The translations under genes were made by a program, and so were the position numbers. A stretch of 13,648 nt of DNA. Source: Thermoanaerobaculia bacterium. Lineage in GTDB: Bacteria > Acidobacteriota > Thermoanaerobaculia > Multivoradales > UBA5704. Shown here piece after piece: positions 9,101 through 13,648 of the stretch; the stretch's first letter is position 1; the number at the start of each line of letters is the position of its first letter. The stretch lies in the NCBI GenBank assembly GCA_025937035.1, contig JAICSG010000038.1:1-13648 (forward strand), read 5' to 3'. The notes beneath the pieces are model-generated. The model worked only from the letters and a program-made list of their open reading frames with translations. It made no database searches and had not been told where the DNA came from.

Positions 9101-12100
9101 GTGAGCCTCACCGTCCACCACATCTCGGCGGACGGCTGGTCGATCGCCATTCTGGTCCGCGAGCTGCTCGCCTTCTACCAGGCGGCGCTCGCCGGGCTCC
9201 CCTCGCCGCTTCCGGAGCCTTCCAACCAGTACTTTGACTTCGCCCGCTGGCAGCGCGGCTGGCTCCAGGGGGAGACCCTGGAGGGGCTGCTCGCCTACTG
9301 GCGGCAGGCGCTCGCCGGGCTGCCGGAGGTCCTGGAGCTCCCCACCGACCGGCCCCGGCCGCCGGCGCGCAGCTTCCGGGGGCGCTCGCTCCACTTCGGC
9401 TTCGGCGCGGAGCTGACCCGCGCCCTCAACGGCGCCGCCCGCGAGACGCGGACCACCCTGTTCATGACCCTGCTCGCCGGCCTCGGCGCCCTGCTCGCCC
9501 GCCACAGCCGGCAGAGCGACCTCGCGGTCGGCTCGCCGATCGCCGGCCGCAGCCGCGGCGAGCACGAGGGGCTGATCGGCTTCTTCGTCAACACCCTCGT
9601 CCTGCGCGTCCAGGCCCCGGGAGAGCTCACCTTCCAGGAGCTGCTGGGCCAGGTGCGCAAGGTGACCCTGGGCGCCTACGAGCACCAGGAGCTCCCCTTC
9701 GAGCGGATCGTCGCCGAGCTGCAGCCCGAGCGGAGCCTCGCCCATTCGCCCCTCTTCCAGGTCTCCCTGGCGCTGCAGAACAACGAGACGGCGACGGTCG
9801 CCCTCCCGGGGCTGACCGCCGAGCTGCTGGAGCCCGGCGCCGTCACCGCCAAGTTCGACCTCGGCGTCGCCTGCAAGGAGGAGGGGGACCGGCTCACCGG
9901 CATGGCCGAGTACGCCGTCGACCTGTTCGACGAGCCCACGGTACGTCGTCTGCTCGAGCATCTGGAGATCCTGCTGGCCGCCGCCGTCGCGCAGCCGCGG
10001 ACCCCGCTGGCGGAGCTGCCGCTGCTCACCGCCGCCGAGAGCCGGCAGATCCTCGAGCGGAGCGCCGCCGCGGCGCCGCCGCCGCGGCTGGCGGAGATCC
10101 TCGACGGCCTCCTCGGCCCCGGCGCCGGCCGGGAGGGTCTCCAGCTCTACGTCCTCGATCCGTCGCTGCGGCTTAACCCCCTGGGCGTGCCGGGCGAGGT
10201 CTGCGTGGGCGGCCCCGCGATCGACCGCCTGACCCTGGAAAGCCCTGAGCTCGCCGCCGCGCGGCTGGTGCCGGACCCGTTCGCCGCCGGTCCCGGCGGG
10301 CGCCTCTACCGCACCGGAGAGCTGGCCCGCTTCCTGGAGGACGGCGGGATCGAGCTGGTCGAGCGGCCGGCCCCGTCGGCGCCCGTGGCCCCGCGGCCGA
10401 AGCGCTACGCGGCCCCGCGCACGGCGATGGAGGAGGCGCTGGCGGCCATCTGGCAGGAGACCCTGGGGGTGAGCCGGGTGGGCCGGGAGGACGACTTCTT
10501 CGATCTGGGCGGCCACTCGCTGCTGGTCAGCCGGGTTGCCTCCCGCGTGCGCGCCGACTTCGGCGCCGCCCTCTCGGTGCGCCAGATGTTCGAGGCGCCC
10601 ACCCTGGCGGCGCTCGCCGCGGCCGTCGAGGCGGCGGGGGGAGTGGTGGCGGCGGCCCCGGCCGGGAAGACCGGCGTGACCCGCCGCCCGCCCGGGGAGC
10701 ACGACCTGCCGCTCTCCTTCTCCCAGGAGCGCCTCTGGTTCCTCGACCGGCTCGACCCCGGGGCGCCGTTCTACAACATCGCGGTCACCCTGCGGATGGC
10801 CGGCCGCCTCGACCTGCCGGCGCTCGCCGCCGCCTTCGACGAGCTGGTGCGCCGGCACGAGGCGCTGCGCACCGTCTACGTCACCGTCGAGGGGCAGCCG
10901 CGCCAGCGGGTGCTGCCGTTCACCCCTTCCGGGGTGCCGCTGATCGACCTCTCGGGCCTCCCCGCGGGGCCGCGCACGGTTGAGGCGGAGCGCCTCGTCC
11001 AGCAGTACGCCGACTGGCGCTTCGACCTCACCCGCGGACCGATGCTGGCGGTCGGCCTGCTGCGGCTGGAGCCGGAGGTCCACCACTGCGCGGCGGTGTT
11101 CCACCACATCGCCTCCGACGGCTGGTCGATCGGCCTCTTCTTCCAGGAGATCGCGGCCCTCTACCCGGCTTTCCTGGAGGGGCGGCCGTCGCCGCTGCCC
11201 GAGCTGCCGGTGCAGTACGGCGACTTCGCCCTCTGGCAGCGGCGGGCGCTCGCCGGCACCCTGGAACGGGAGGTCGCCTACTGGCTGGAGCGGCTGGGCG
11301 GCGAGATCGCCCCGCTGGAGCTGCCGATCGACTATCCGCGCCCCGCCGTCCAGACCTACCGCGGCCGGAGCCTGACGGTGACCCTGCCGCCGGCGCTGGG
11401 GGCGCGCCTCCAGGAGCTGTCGCGCCATGAGGGGGCCACCCTGTTCATGACTCTCCTCGCCGCGGCCAAGGTCCTCTTCCACCGCTGGAGCGGCCAGGAC
11501 GACATCCTGGTGGGGGCGCCGATCGCCGGCCGCCAGAGGGTGGAGACCGAAGGGCTGATCGGCTTCTTCCTCAATACCCTGGTGCTGCGCACCGACCTCT
11601 CCGGCAACCCGTCGTTCCGCGAGCTGCTGGAGCGCGTCCGCGCCGTCACCCTGGGGGCCTACAGCCACCAGGACGTCCCCTTCGAGGCCCTGCTCGCCCG
11701 CCTGTCGCAGCAGCGTGACCCGTCGCGCACGCCGCTGTTCCAGGTGATGCTCAACATGCTGAACCTGCCGGACACCGGCGCGGTGCCGCTGCCGGGGCTG
11801 ACTCTGGAGCCGATCGAGGTTCCCGAGCTCCCCTCGAAATTCGACCTCACCTTCTACGTCACCGAGCTGCCGGACCACGGGATCTTCCTCCACCTGCTCT
11901 ACAACGCCGACCTCTTCGCCGAGGAGCGGATGCGCGACCTGCCCGCCCAGCTCGAGCTGGTTCTGGAGGCGGCCGTGAGCCGTCCCGAGACGCCGGTCGA
12001 GGAGCTGTCGCTGGTCACCCCCGCGGCGCGGGCCGTGCTGCCCGATCCGGCGGTGCCGCTCGACGGCTCCTGGGTGGGGGCGATCCACGGCCTCTTCTCG

Positions 12101-13648
12101 GCGCGGGCGCGCAGCGCGCCGGAGCGGCCGGCGGTCTCCGACCGCGAGGGGACCTGGAGCTATGGCGAGCTGGAGACGGCGAGCAACCGTCTCGCCCACC
12201 GGCTGATCGGCGCCGGCGTGCGCCAGGGGGACCGGGTGGCGGTCTGGGCCCACCGCAGCGCGCCGGTCGCCGCGGCCGTGATGGGAGCCCTCAAGGCCGG
12301 CGCGGCGTTCACCATGCTCGATCCCGCCTATCCGCCGGCCCGGCTGGTGGAGATCCTGCGCATCGCCACTCCGCGCGCCCTCGTCCGGCTGGAGGCCGGC
12401 GGGCCGCTGCCGGACGGGGTGGAGGCCTGGCTGATCGAGGCCGGCTGCGCCCGGATCGACCTGCCGCGGGGCGGCGGCGCCGGGCCGGTGCTGGAACGGC
12501 TGGCGGGCTTGCCCGGCGAGCCGCCGGCGGTCACCACCGGACCGGACGACGTGGCGGTGCTCGGCTTCACCTCCGGCTCCACCGGCACGCCGAAAGGGAT
12601 CGCCGGCCGGCACGGTCCGCTGACCCACTTCCTCCCCTGGCAGTGCCAGCGCTTCGGCCTGACGGCCGAGGACCGCTTCAGCCTGCTCTCCGGGCTGGCG
12701 CACGACCCCCTGCAGCGCGACCTCTTCACGCCGCTCTACCTGGGCGCCACCATCGTCGTCCCCGACCCCGAGGACATCGGGATCGCCGGCCGCCTCGCCG
12801 CCTGGGTGGCGCGCGAAGGGGTGACGGTGGCCCACCTGACGCCGGCCATGGGGCAGATCCTCACCGAGCGCGCCAGCGGCGGCGGCGCCGTCGAGGCGCC
12901 CGGCCTGCGGCTGGTGATGCTGGTGGGCGACGCCCTCACCCGGCTCGACGTGGCGCGCATCCGGCGCCTGGCGCCGCGGGTAACCTGCGTCAACCTCTAC
13001 GGCTCGACCGAGACCCAGCGCGCAGTCGCCTACCACGTCTGCGAGGGGACCGGCGAGGACGCCAGGCAGGTGCTCCCGCTCGGGGCCGGCATGCGCGACG
13101 CCCAGCTCCTGGTGATCAACCGCGCCGGGGGCCTGGCCGGCATCGGCGAGGTGGGCGAGATCGCCATGCGCAGCCCCCACCTGGCGCAAGGGTATCTGGG
13201 AGACCCGGCGCTGACCGCCGACAAGTTCCGCACCAACCCGTTCACCGGCCTGGCCGGCGACCGGATCTATCGCACCGGTGACCTCGGCCGCTATCTGCCG
13301 GACGGCGAGGTGACCTTCGCCGGCCGCGCCGACCAGCAGGTGAAGATCCGCGGCTTCCGCATCGAGCCGGCGGAGATCGAGGCCCGCCTGGCCGCCCTGC
13401 CCGGCGTGCGCGAGGCCGTGGTGATCGCGCGCGAGGACCGCGGCGAGAAGCGGCTGGTGGCCTACATCGTCGCCGAGGGGGGAGCGGTCTCCCCCGCCTT
13501 CCTGCGCCAGGCCCTGCGCGACCGCCTGCCGGCCTACATGGTGCCGTCGGCCTTCGTCGCCCTCCCGGCCCTTCCCCTCACCCAGACGGGGAAGATCGAC
13601 CGCAAGGCCCTGCCGGCGCCGGACAGCGCGTGGAGCGACCTGGGGCGG
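3026..13648 (+). CDS. Multimodular NRPS with vestigial C and vestigial A domains (3' end outside window)
   Basis: A giant peptide synthetase gene, open from ATG 3026 to the window end (3541 codons, no stop, no frameshift seen on full translation). By protein residue the order is: helical leader 1-43; C2 44-490; A2 500-1000; T2 around Ser1047; partial C (deltaC) 1093-1300; A3 1309-1800; T3 around Ser1843; C4 1899-2345; partial A (deltaA) about 2352-2450; T4 around Ser2498; C5 2561-3005; A5 3019-3535. Spacing exposes the damage. The C-motif His to carrier-Ser distance is 879 residues in gene 1 and 871 in the C2 module, but only 467 in the C4 module. From carrier Ser to the next A10 Lys it is 742 residues across deltaC against 1025 across C5. 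There is no epimerase, methyltransferase or release domain inside the window. The protein is cytoplasmic with no signal peptide and should receive its chain from T1 of the overlapping upstream gene. Confidence 0.96.
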   Translation, partial: MDDRSKLVKSLSADELRKLMEKLKKGQGAGVERIGRAPRDGAPLPLSFAQERLWFLDRLGAGAGLYNVPAAVRLAGRLDAGALRRTFEEIVRRHEALRTTFDVRDGVPFQVIAEGAAVPLPVADLAGLPAAAREREMLRLATEESVRPFDLRRGPLFRAALFRLGTEEHVLALTIHHVVSDGWSIGVLIREMVALYDAFCAGRPSPLPELPIQYADYAVWQRRRLSGEALEKELAFWRERLAGTPPLEMPTDRPRPAQVSFHGGHREIEIAAGLLPRVHALAREAEGTLNMVLLAVFETLLLRYSGQADFAVGTPVANRNRSETEGLIGFFVNTLALRSSVASGLAFRDLLRRIREEALAAFAHEEMPFDKLVEELQPEREAGRNPIFQVVLTLQNQPRPELTMGGLALSLVEVETGTAKFDLIFSWSEEAGRLLGNVEYNGALFDGATAERLGRHFSTLLAGAVEDPGATLWELPLLDEAERRETLIDWNRTALPYPSETPVHELFAAWAERTPEAVAVECEDARLTYAELEGQANRLAHRLRRLGVGPEELVVLAIPRSLAMIEGMMGILKAGGAYLPLDPTQPRDRLAFLVEESRPAAVVTLEEHLAALPEFGERAVCLDRDRASLAGEPAVSPRSGVTADNLVYVLYTSGSTGRPKAVAVPHRGLVRLVAGADYARLDAGETFFQFAPLSFDPSTLEIFGALANGGRLAVAPAGPFSLAELGHVIRRHGVTTLWLTSGLFHQMIEEGLDDLRGVRQLLSGGDVLSPPHVRRALEALPGVELIDGYGPTENSCFTTCYRVDRDDPPGAYVPIGKPMANTTVYILDREMRPVPVGVPGELLTGGAGLARGYRGRPELTAERFVPSPFAGDLDPAGARLYRTGDLARWRPDGNVEFLGRMDNQVKIRGYRIEPGEVETVLAGHPALAEHAVVVRREDSGEKRLVAYYVPSAPVTPAELKGHLGASLPAYMIPSAFVERAELPLTVSGKVDRRALALLEAPAGEGPAGDYVEPRTGTERRIAEIWSDLLGRERIGAHDSFFDLGGHSLLATRVLSRLRETLKADLSLAVVFERPTLAGLAEAVEEALGERPAEDPAQDLGWWREHLSGAPTVLELPTDHPRPAVASGATGREPLELEASRLALLAAFAAVLSRYADQPELLVGVPLSAPLPLRIDLSGDPAFQELLDRVGEETRAVEAHPGVPFERLAKELAPDAGRDRHPLFQVMVGEAPEAAELDLSLGQGWIEYRRDLFEGATARRLGGHLRTLLAAATADPGTRISDLPLLTAEERGQLLAWRRSPGTWALPGTAHGLFEEAARLRPEAVALVAGERSLTYGELERRSGALARALRRLGAGPESRVGLSAERSFDLVVGILGVLRSGAALVPLDPAHPAERLELLLADSGLSVVVAQERTAAKLPAGGPPVVLLEGVEDAAGLAPKVEVPGAALAYVIYTSGSTGRPKGVGISHANIVPMLRWSIETFGLRPGSRVLQSLSYAFDFGLWEILTAVASGAALHIPPVAETGDADAFARRALAEGIDVVHATPSFFRAVAETGTRLEGLRVLHLGAEALSRAAVERLAAAVGPGCTLYNGYGPTEVTVNSLLFEIGRPGSLRGGERTPIGRPSAENAVYVVDPNGAPVPVGVPGELWIGGPGVARGYLGRPELTAERFIPDAFGGEAGGRLYRTGDLVRWRVDGTVEFLGRVDHQVKIRGFRVEPGEIEAVLRRHPRVREAVVVPWERPGGAVLVAYVVSGETPGELRGFLRGCLPAALVPSAFVRLDELPLTPTGKVDRRALPAPDPGTDEEREAPRTPAEEALARIFRGILGVSAVGRTDSFFDLGGHSLLATRVVSRVRKDLGVDLPMRALFEAPSVAGLAERLEAAGAALPAAVEPARREGGLPLSFAQERLWFLEQLQPGTSAYNIPMLVRLRGPLSPAALASALREVVRRHQVLRVTFGDLDGQPAQWVSPEADLPLPLADLSALPEGVREPERRRLADREAQLPFDLARGPVLRGLLFRLDPGEHVVSLTVHHISADGWSIAILVRELLAFYQAALAGLPSPLPEPSNQYFDFARWQRGWLQGETLEGLLAYWRQALAGLPEVLELPTDRPRPPARSFRGRSLHFGFGAELTRALNGAARETRTTLFMTLLAGLGALLARHSRQSDLAVGSPIAGRSRGEHEGLIGFFVNTLVLRVQAPGELTFQELLGQVRKVTLGAYEHQELPFERIVAELQPERSLAHSPLFQVSLALQNNETATVALPGLTAELLEPGAVTAKFDLGVACKEEGDRLTGMAEYAVDLFDEPTVRRLLEHLEILLAAAVAQPRTPLAELPLLTAAESRQILERSAAAAPPPRLAEILDGLLGPGAGREGLQLYVLDPSLRLNPLGVPGEVCVGGPAIDRLTLESPELAAARLVPDPFAAGPGGRLYRTGELARFLEDGGIELVERPAPSAPVAPRPKRYAAPRTAMEEALAAIWQETLGVSRVGREDDFFDLGGHSLLVSRVASRVRADFGAALSVRQMFEAPTLAALAAAVEAAGGVVAAAPAGKTGVTRRPPGEHDLPLSFSQERLWFLDRLDPGAPFYNIAVTLRMAGRLDLPALAAAFDELVRRHEALRTVYVTVEGQPRQRVLPFTPSGVPLIDLSGLPAGPRTVEAERLVQQYADWRFDLTRGPMLAVGLLRLEPEVHHCAAVFHHIASDGWSIGLFFQEIAALYPAFLEGRPSPLPELPVQYGDFALWQRRALAGTLEREVAYWLERLGGEIAPLELPIDYPRPAVQTYRGRSLTVTLPPALGARLQELSRHEGATLFMTLLAAAKVLFHRWSGQDDILVGAPIAGRQRVETEGLIGFFLNTLVLRTDLSGNPSFRELLERVRAVTLGAYSHQDVPFEALLARLSQQRDPSRTPLFQVMLNMLNLPDTGAVPLPGLTLEPIEVPELPSKFDLTFYVTELPDHGIFLHLLYNADLFAEERMRDLPAQLELVLEAAVSRPETPVEELSLVTPAARAVLPDPAVPLDGSWVGAIHGLFSARARSAPERPAVSDREGTWSYGELETASNRLAHRLIGAGVRQGDRVAVWAHRSAPVAAAVMGALKAGAAFTMLDPAYPPARLVEILRIATPRALVRLEAGGPLPDGVEAWLIEAGCARIDLPRGGGAGPVLERLAGLPGEPPAVTTGPDDVAVLGFTSGSTGTPKGIAGRHGPLTHFLPWQCQRFGLTAEDRFSLLSGLAHDPLQRDLFTPLYLGATIVVPDPEDIGIAGRLAAWVAREGVTVAHLTPAMGQILTERASGGGAVEAPGLRLVMLVGDALTRLDVARIRRLAPRVTCVNLYGSTETQRAVAYHVCEGTGEDARQVLPLGAGMRDAQLLVINRAGGLAGIGEVGEIAMRSPHLAQGYLGDPALTADKFRTNPFTGLAGDRIYRTGDLGRYLPDGEVTFAGRADQQVKIRGFRIEPAEIEARLAALPGVREAVVIAREDRGEKRLVAYIVAEGGAVSPAFLRQALRDRLPAYMVPSAFVALPALPLTQTGKIDRKALPAPDSAWSDLGR
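3155..4495 (+). other. Condensation domain C2 (LCL-like, intact)
   Basis: Joins the chain delivered by T1 to the amino acid on T2. All seven C motifs are visible: C1 SFAQERLWFL, C2 RHEALRTTF, C3 HHVVSDG (3551-3571), C4 YADYAVWQ, C5 LIGFFVNT, C6 HEEMPFDKL and C7 REAGRNPIFQ. C7 is slightly divergent (the usual RDxSRNPL). The C1 form and the SDGWS context fit an LCL domain accepting an L-configured donor; the type call is by motif only. At about 450 residues it is of normal family length. Its first 44 bases match the start of C5 except for one mismatch, showing how alike the module starts are. Confidence 0.94.
4526..6030 (+). other. Adenylation domain A2, valine-like pocket code
   Basis: Activates the residue loaded on T2. 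Motifs: A3 YTSGSTGRPK (4976-5002), A4 region FDPSTLEIFG (from 5108), A5 DGYGPTE (5384-5404), A7 YRTGDL (5666-5683), A8 QVKIRGYR, and A10 GKVDR with Lys codon at 5990. Aligned by eye to GrsA the pocket code is DPLWLGGCFK. It differs at two of ten places from DALWLGGTFK-like codes and resembles DAFWIGGTFK (valine), including the surrounding LWLT, LLSGGDVLS and GYGPTEN segments. Valine or a similar small branched residue is therefore plausible, though Pro at 236 and Cys at 330 are unusual and may change the choice. The domain is complete. Confidence 0.93.
6062..6290 (+). other. Peptidyl carrier domain T2
   Basis: Intact carrier with motif DLGGHSL; the phosphopantetheine Ser codon is 6164-6166. 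It receives the residue from A2 and, through C2, the chain. Its downstream partner should be a C domain, but only a C-terminal fragment follows, so it has no ordinary acceptor route. A 36-base stretch (6142-6177) is identical to the same part of T3 (8530-8565), a possible recombination site. Confidence 0.95.
6302..6925 (+). other. Vestigial condensation domain (deltaC), C-terminal lobe only
   Basis: About 200 residues (1093-1300) resemble only the second half of a condensation domain, which is normally about 440-450. Homology begins just after where C4 should be (DLGWWREHLSGAP) and sits directly after the T2 domain. C1, C2, C3 (HHxxxDG) and C4 are absent. Aligned to C5 it also has internal gaps: about 15 residues before SRLALLAAFAAVL, about 17 residues removing the whole C5 motif (VGVPLSAPLPLRIDL reads across the place of the GRxxxExxxLIGFFVNT block), and about 20 residues before ELDLSLG. 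C6 (HPGVPFERL) and C7 (RDRHPLFQ) remain, as does the normal exit into the A domain (LPLLTAEER). The frame is open with no stop. It cannot catalyse condensation by the known mechanism. A structural spacer or a relic are the alternatives. Confidence 0.9.
6950..8420 (+). other. Adenylation domain A3, unrecognised pocket code
   Basis: Complete amino-acid-activating domain following the deltaC vestige. Motifs: LTYGEL near the start, A3 YTSGSTGRPKG (7382-7414), A4 region FDFGLWEI (from 7517), A5 NGYGPTE (7796-7816), A7 YRTGDL (8075-8092), A8 QVKIRGFR, and A10 GKVDR with Lys codon at 8390. The pocket code by eye is DFWHHGGVNK. The first three residues are those of the threonine code DFWNIGMVHK, but two His residues (278 and 299) and the rest differ, so I do not assign a substrate. 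It should load T3 next to it. Because the following module lacks an A domain, it is also the nearest intact A domain that could load T4, which is inference. Confidence 0.92.
8456..8675 (+). other. Peptidyl carrier domain T3
   Basis: Intact carrier with DLGGHSL; Ser codon at 8552-8554. It should be loaded by A3. No functional C domain lies between T2 and T3, so T3 cannot receive the chain from T2 by the usual route. It could hold a lone amino acid, act as donor for C4, or be bypassed. It shares a 36-base identical block with T2. Confidence 0.95.
8720..10065 (+). other. Condensation domain C4 (LCL-like, intact), module without A
   Basis: Full-length condensation domain with C1 SFAQERLWFL, C2 RHQVLRVTF, C3 HHISADG (9116-9136), C4 YFDFARWQ, C5 LIGFFVNT, C6 HQELPFERI and C7 RSLAHSPLFQ. 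Active-site His and Asp are present, so it should be catalytic. Its position after T3 and before T4 would have it join the T3-bound unit to the amino acid on T4. T4, however, has no complete A domain of its own. It ends in the usual C-A linker (LPLLTAAESRQILE), after which an Ala/Pro-rich stretch replaces the start of the A domain. Confidence 0.94.
10080..10382 (+). other. Vestigial adenylation domain (deltaA), inter-A5/A8 fragment
   Basis: Between C4 and T4, where about 500 residues of A domain are expected, only about 100 are present (about 2352-2450). After an Ala/Pro-rich start (AAAAPPPRLAEILDGLL), the fragment from 10142 aligns almost without gaps to the post-A5 part of A2: LYVLDPSLR, GVPGEVCVGG, ELAAARLVPDPF and RLYRTGEL (10301-10324). 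Motifs A1-A5 and A8-A10 are gone, so ATP binding, pocket and catalytic Lys are all absent. The remaining motifs are eroded: A6 has lost its ARGYL segment, and the conserved TGD of A7 is TGE. It then runs through an Ala/Pro linker (ERPAPSAPVAPRPK) into T4. It cannot activate an amino acid. The preserved piece corresponds to the beta-barrel subdomain of A-domain structures, known from the family and not shown here. Confidence 0.9.
10412..10645 (+). other. Peptidyl carrier domain T4, no cognate A domain
   Basis: Intact carrier with DLGGHSL; Ser codon at 10517-10519, preceded by EEALAAIWQETLG and followed by FEAPTLAALAAAV. It is fully preserved although its own A domain is reduced to a fragment. 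It must be loaded by another A domain (A3 on the same protein, or a stand-alone enzyme in trans), or serve as a pass-through carrier, or stay empty. Preservation of the Ser and flanking motifs while the A domain eroded argues that the carrier still has a role; this is inference. Confidence 0.93.
10706..12045 (+). other. Condensation domain C5 (LCL-like, intact)
   Basis: Joins the T4-bound chain to the residue chosen by A5. Motifs: C1 SFSQERLWFL, C2 RHEALRTVY, C3 HHIASDG (11102-11122), C4 YGDFALWQ, C5 LIGFFLNT, C6 HQDVPFEAL and C7 RDPSRTPLFQ. All are near consensus, and the domain is of normal length. It is a good full-length reference for measuring what deltaC has lost. Ser replaces the usual Ala in C1 (SFSQ), a mild variation. 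Confidence 0.94.
12080..13630 (+). other. Lys2-type (aminoadipate-reductase-like) adenylation domain A5
   Basis: This complete adenylation domain differs from A1-A3 and matches the family of L-2-aminoadipate reductase (Lys2). The signature features are a GLAHDPLQRDLFTPL segment (12692-12736), VTVAHLTPAMGQIL, LVGDALTRLD, NLYGSTETQRAV in place of YGPTE at A5 (12992-13027), and YRTGDLGRYLPDG at A7 (from 13268). A3 is FTSGSTGTPKG and A10 GKIDR with Lys codon 13592. The by-eye pocket code is DPRHMVLRAK; Pro-Arg at 236/239 also occur in the aminoadipate code EPRNIVEFVK. Fungal Lys2 activates aminoadipate and passes it to a reductase domain. Here a C domain precedes it, so it acts in peptide assembly. 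The substrate is unknown, possibly aminoadipate, lysine or another residue. The window ends before the expected carrier. Confidence 0.9.

Noticed and set aside
6302..10382. deltaC and deltaA as simple frameshift artefacts
   Set aside because: Translation in the single frame is continuous with recognisable family sequence on both sides and no stop. A sequencing frameshift would leave the missing parts in another frame, and there is not enough DNA between the flanking domains to hold them. A larger assembly deletion remains possible and is left as a check.
2834..13189. Antisense open frame of about 3450 codons on the minus strand across most of gene 2
   Set aside because: It is in exact codon register with gene 2. 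It stays open only because the sense frame avoids TTA, CTA and TCA codons, as GC-rich genes do. Its translation is low-complexity (Gln, Arg, Gly, His, Leu, Ala) with no domain, while the + strand frame carries all NRPS motifs.
12643..13281. + strand open frame inside the A5 domain
   Set aside because: Out of frame with gene 2, low-complexity translation, no ribosome binding site seen; the overlapping frame encodes conserved Lys2-type motifs.

Overview
The window is coding from end to end and holds parts of two co-directional genes (+ strand) of a non-ribosomal peptide synthetase (NRPS) assembly line. DNA is very GC-rich, by eye above 70%, with G or C at nearly every third codon position. This fits a high-GC bacterium with large secondary-metabolite loci, such as Acidobacteriota, Myxococcota or Actinomycetota. 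Nothing in the window fixes the phylum. I see no RNA gene, mobile element, CRISPR array, promoter or terminator, and no non-coding gap.

Layout. Gene 1 (1-3033, 5' end outside the window) encodes the end of one synthetase: a condensation domain cut at its start, a complete adenylation domain (A1) and a carrier domain (T1), then a stop. Gene 2 (3026 to beyond 13648, at least 3541 codons) overlaps gene 1 by 8 bp. It begins with a short helical leader and then reads C2-A2-T2, deltaC-A3-T3, C4-deltaA-T4, C5-A5, where the window ends just before the next carrier domain. The last A domain (A5) is of the Lys2 (aminoadipate reductase) type, not the ordinary NRPS type.

The striking part is the middle of gene 2. 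The third module of the window has only about 200 residues of its condensation domain: the C-terminal lobe, without HHxxxDG and without motifs C1-C5. The next module has a complete condensation domain and an intact carrier, but only about 80-100 residues of its adenylation domain, corresponding to the stretch between motifs A5 and A8. The two defects are adjacent, complementary and in frame. Together the two modules contain exactly one intact C, one intact A and two carriers. They could work as one split module adding a single residue, or be two decaying modules.

How the parts would work together. A domains load amino acids onto the following carriers, and C domains join the growing chain to the next aminoacyl-carrier. 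All four C domains with a visible active site keep HHxxxDG and look like LCL domains, and no epimerisation, methylation, cyclisation or thioesterase domain is present. T1 at the end of gene 1 should hand its chain to C2 at the start of gene 2. The Lys2-type A5 hints that a reductive release domain may follow downstream, but this lies outside the window.
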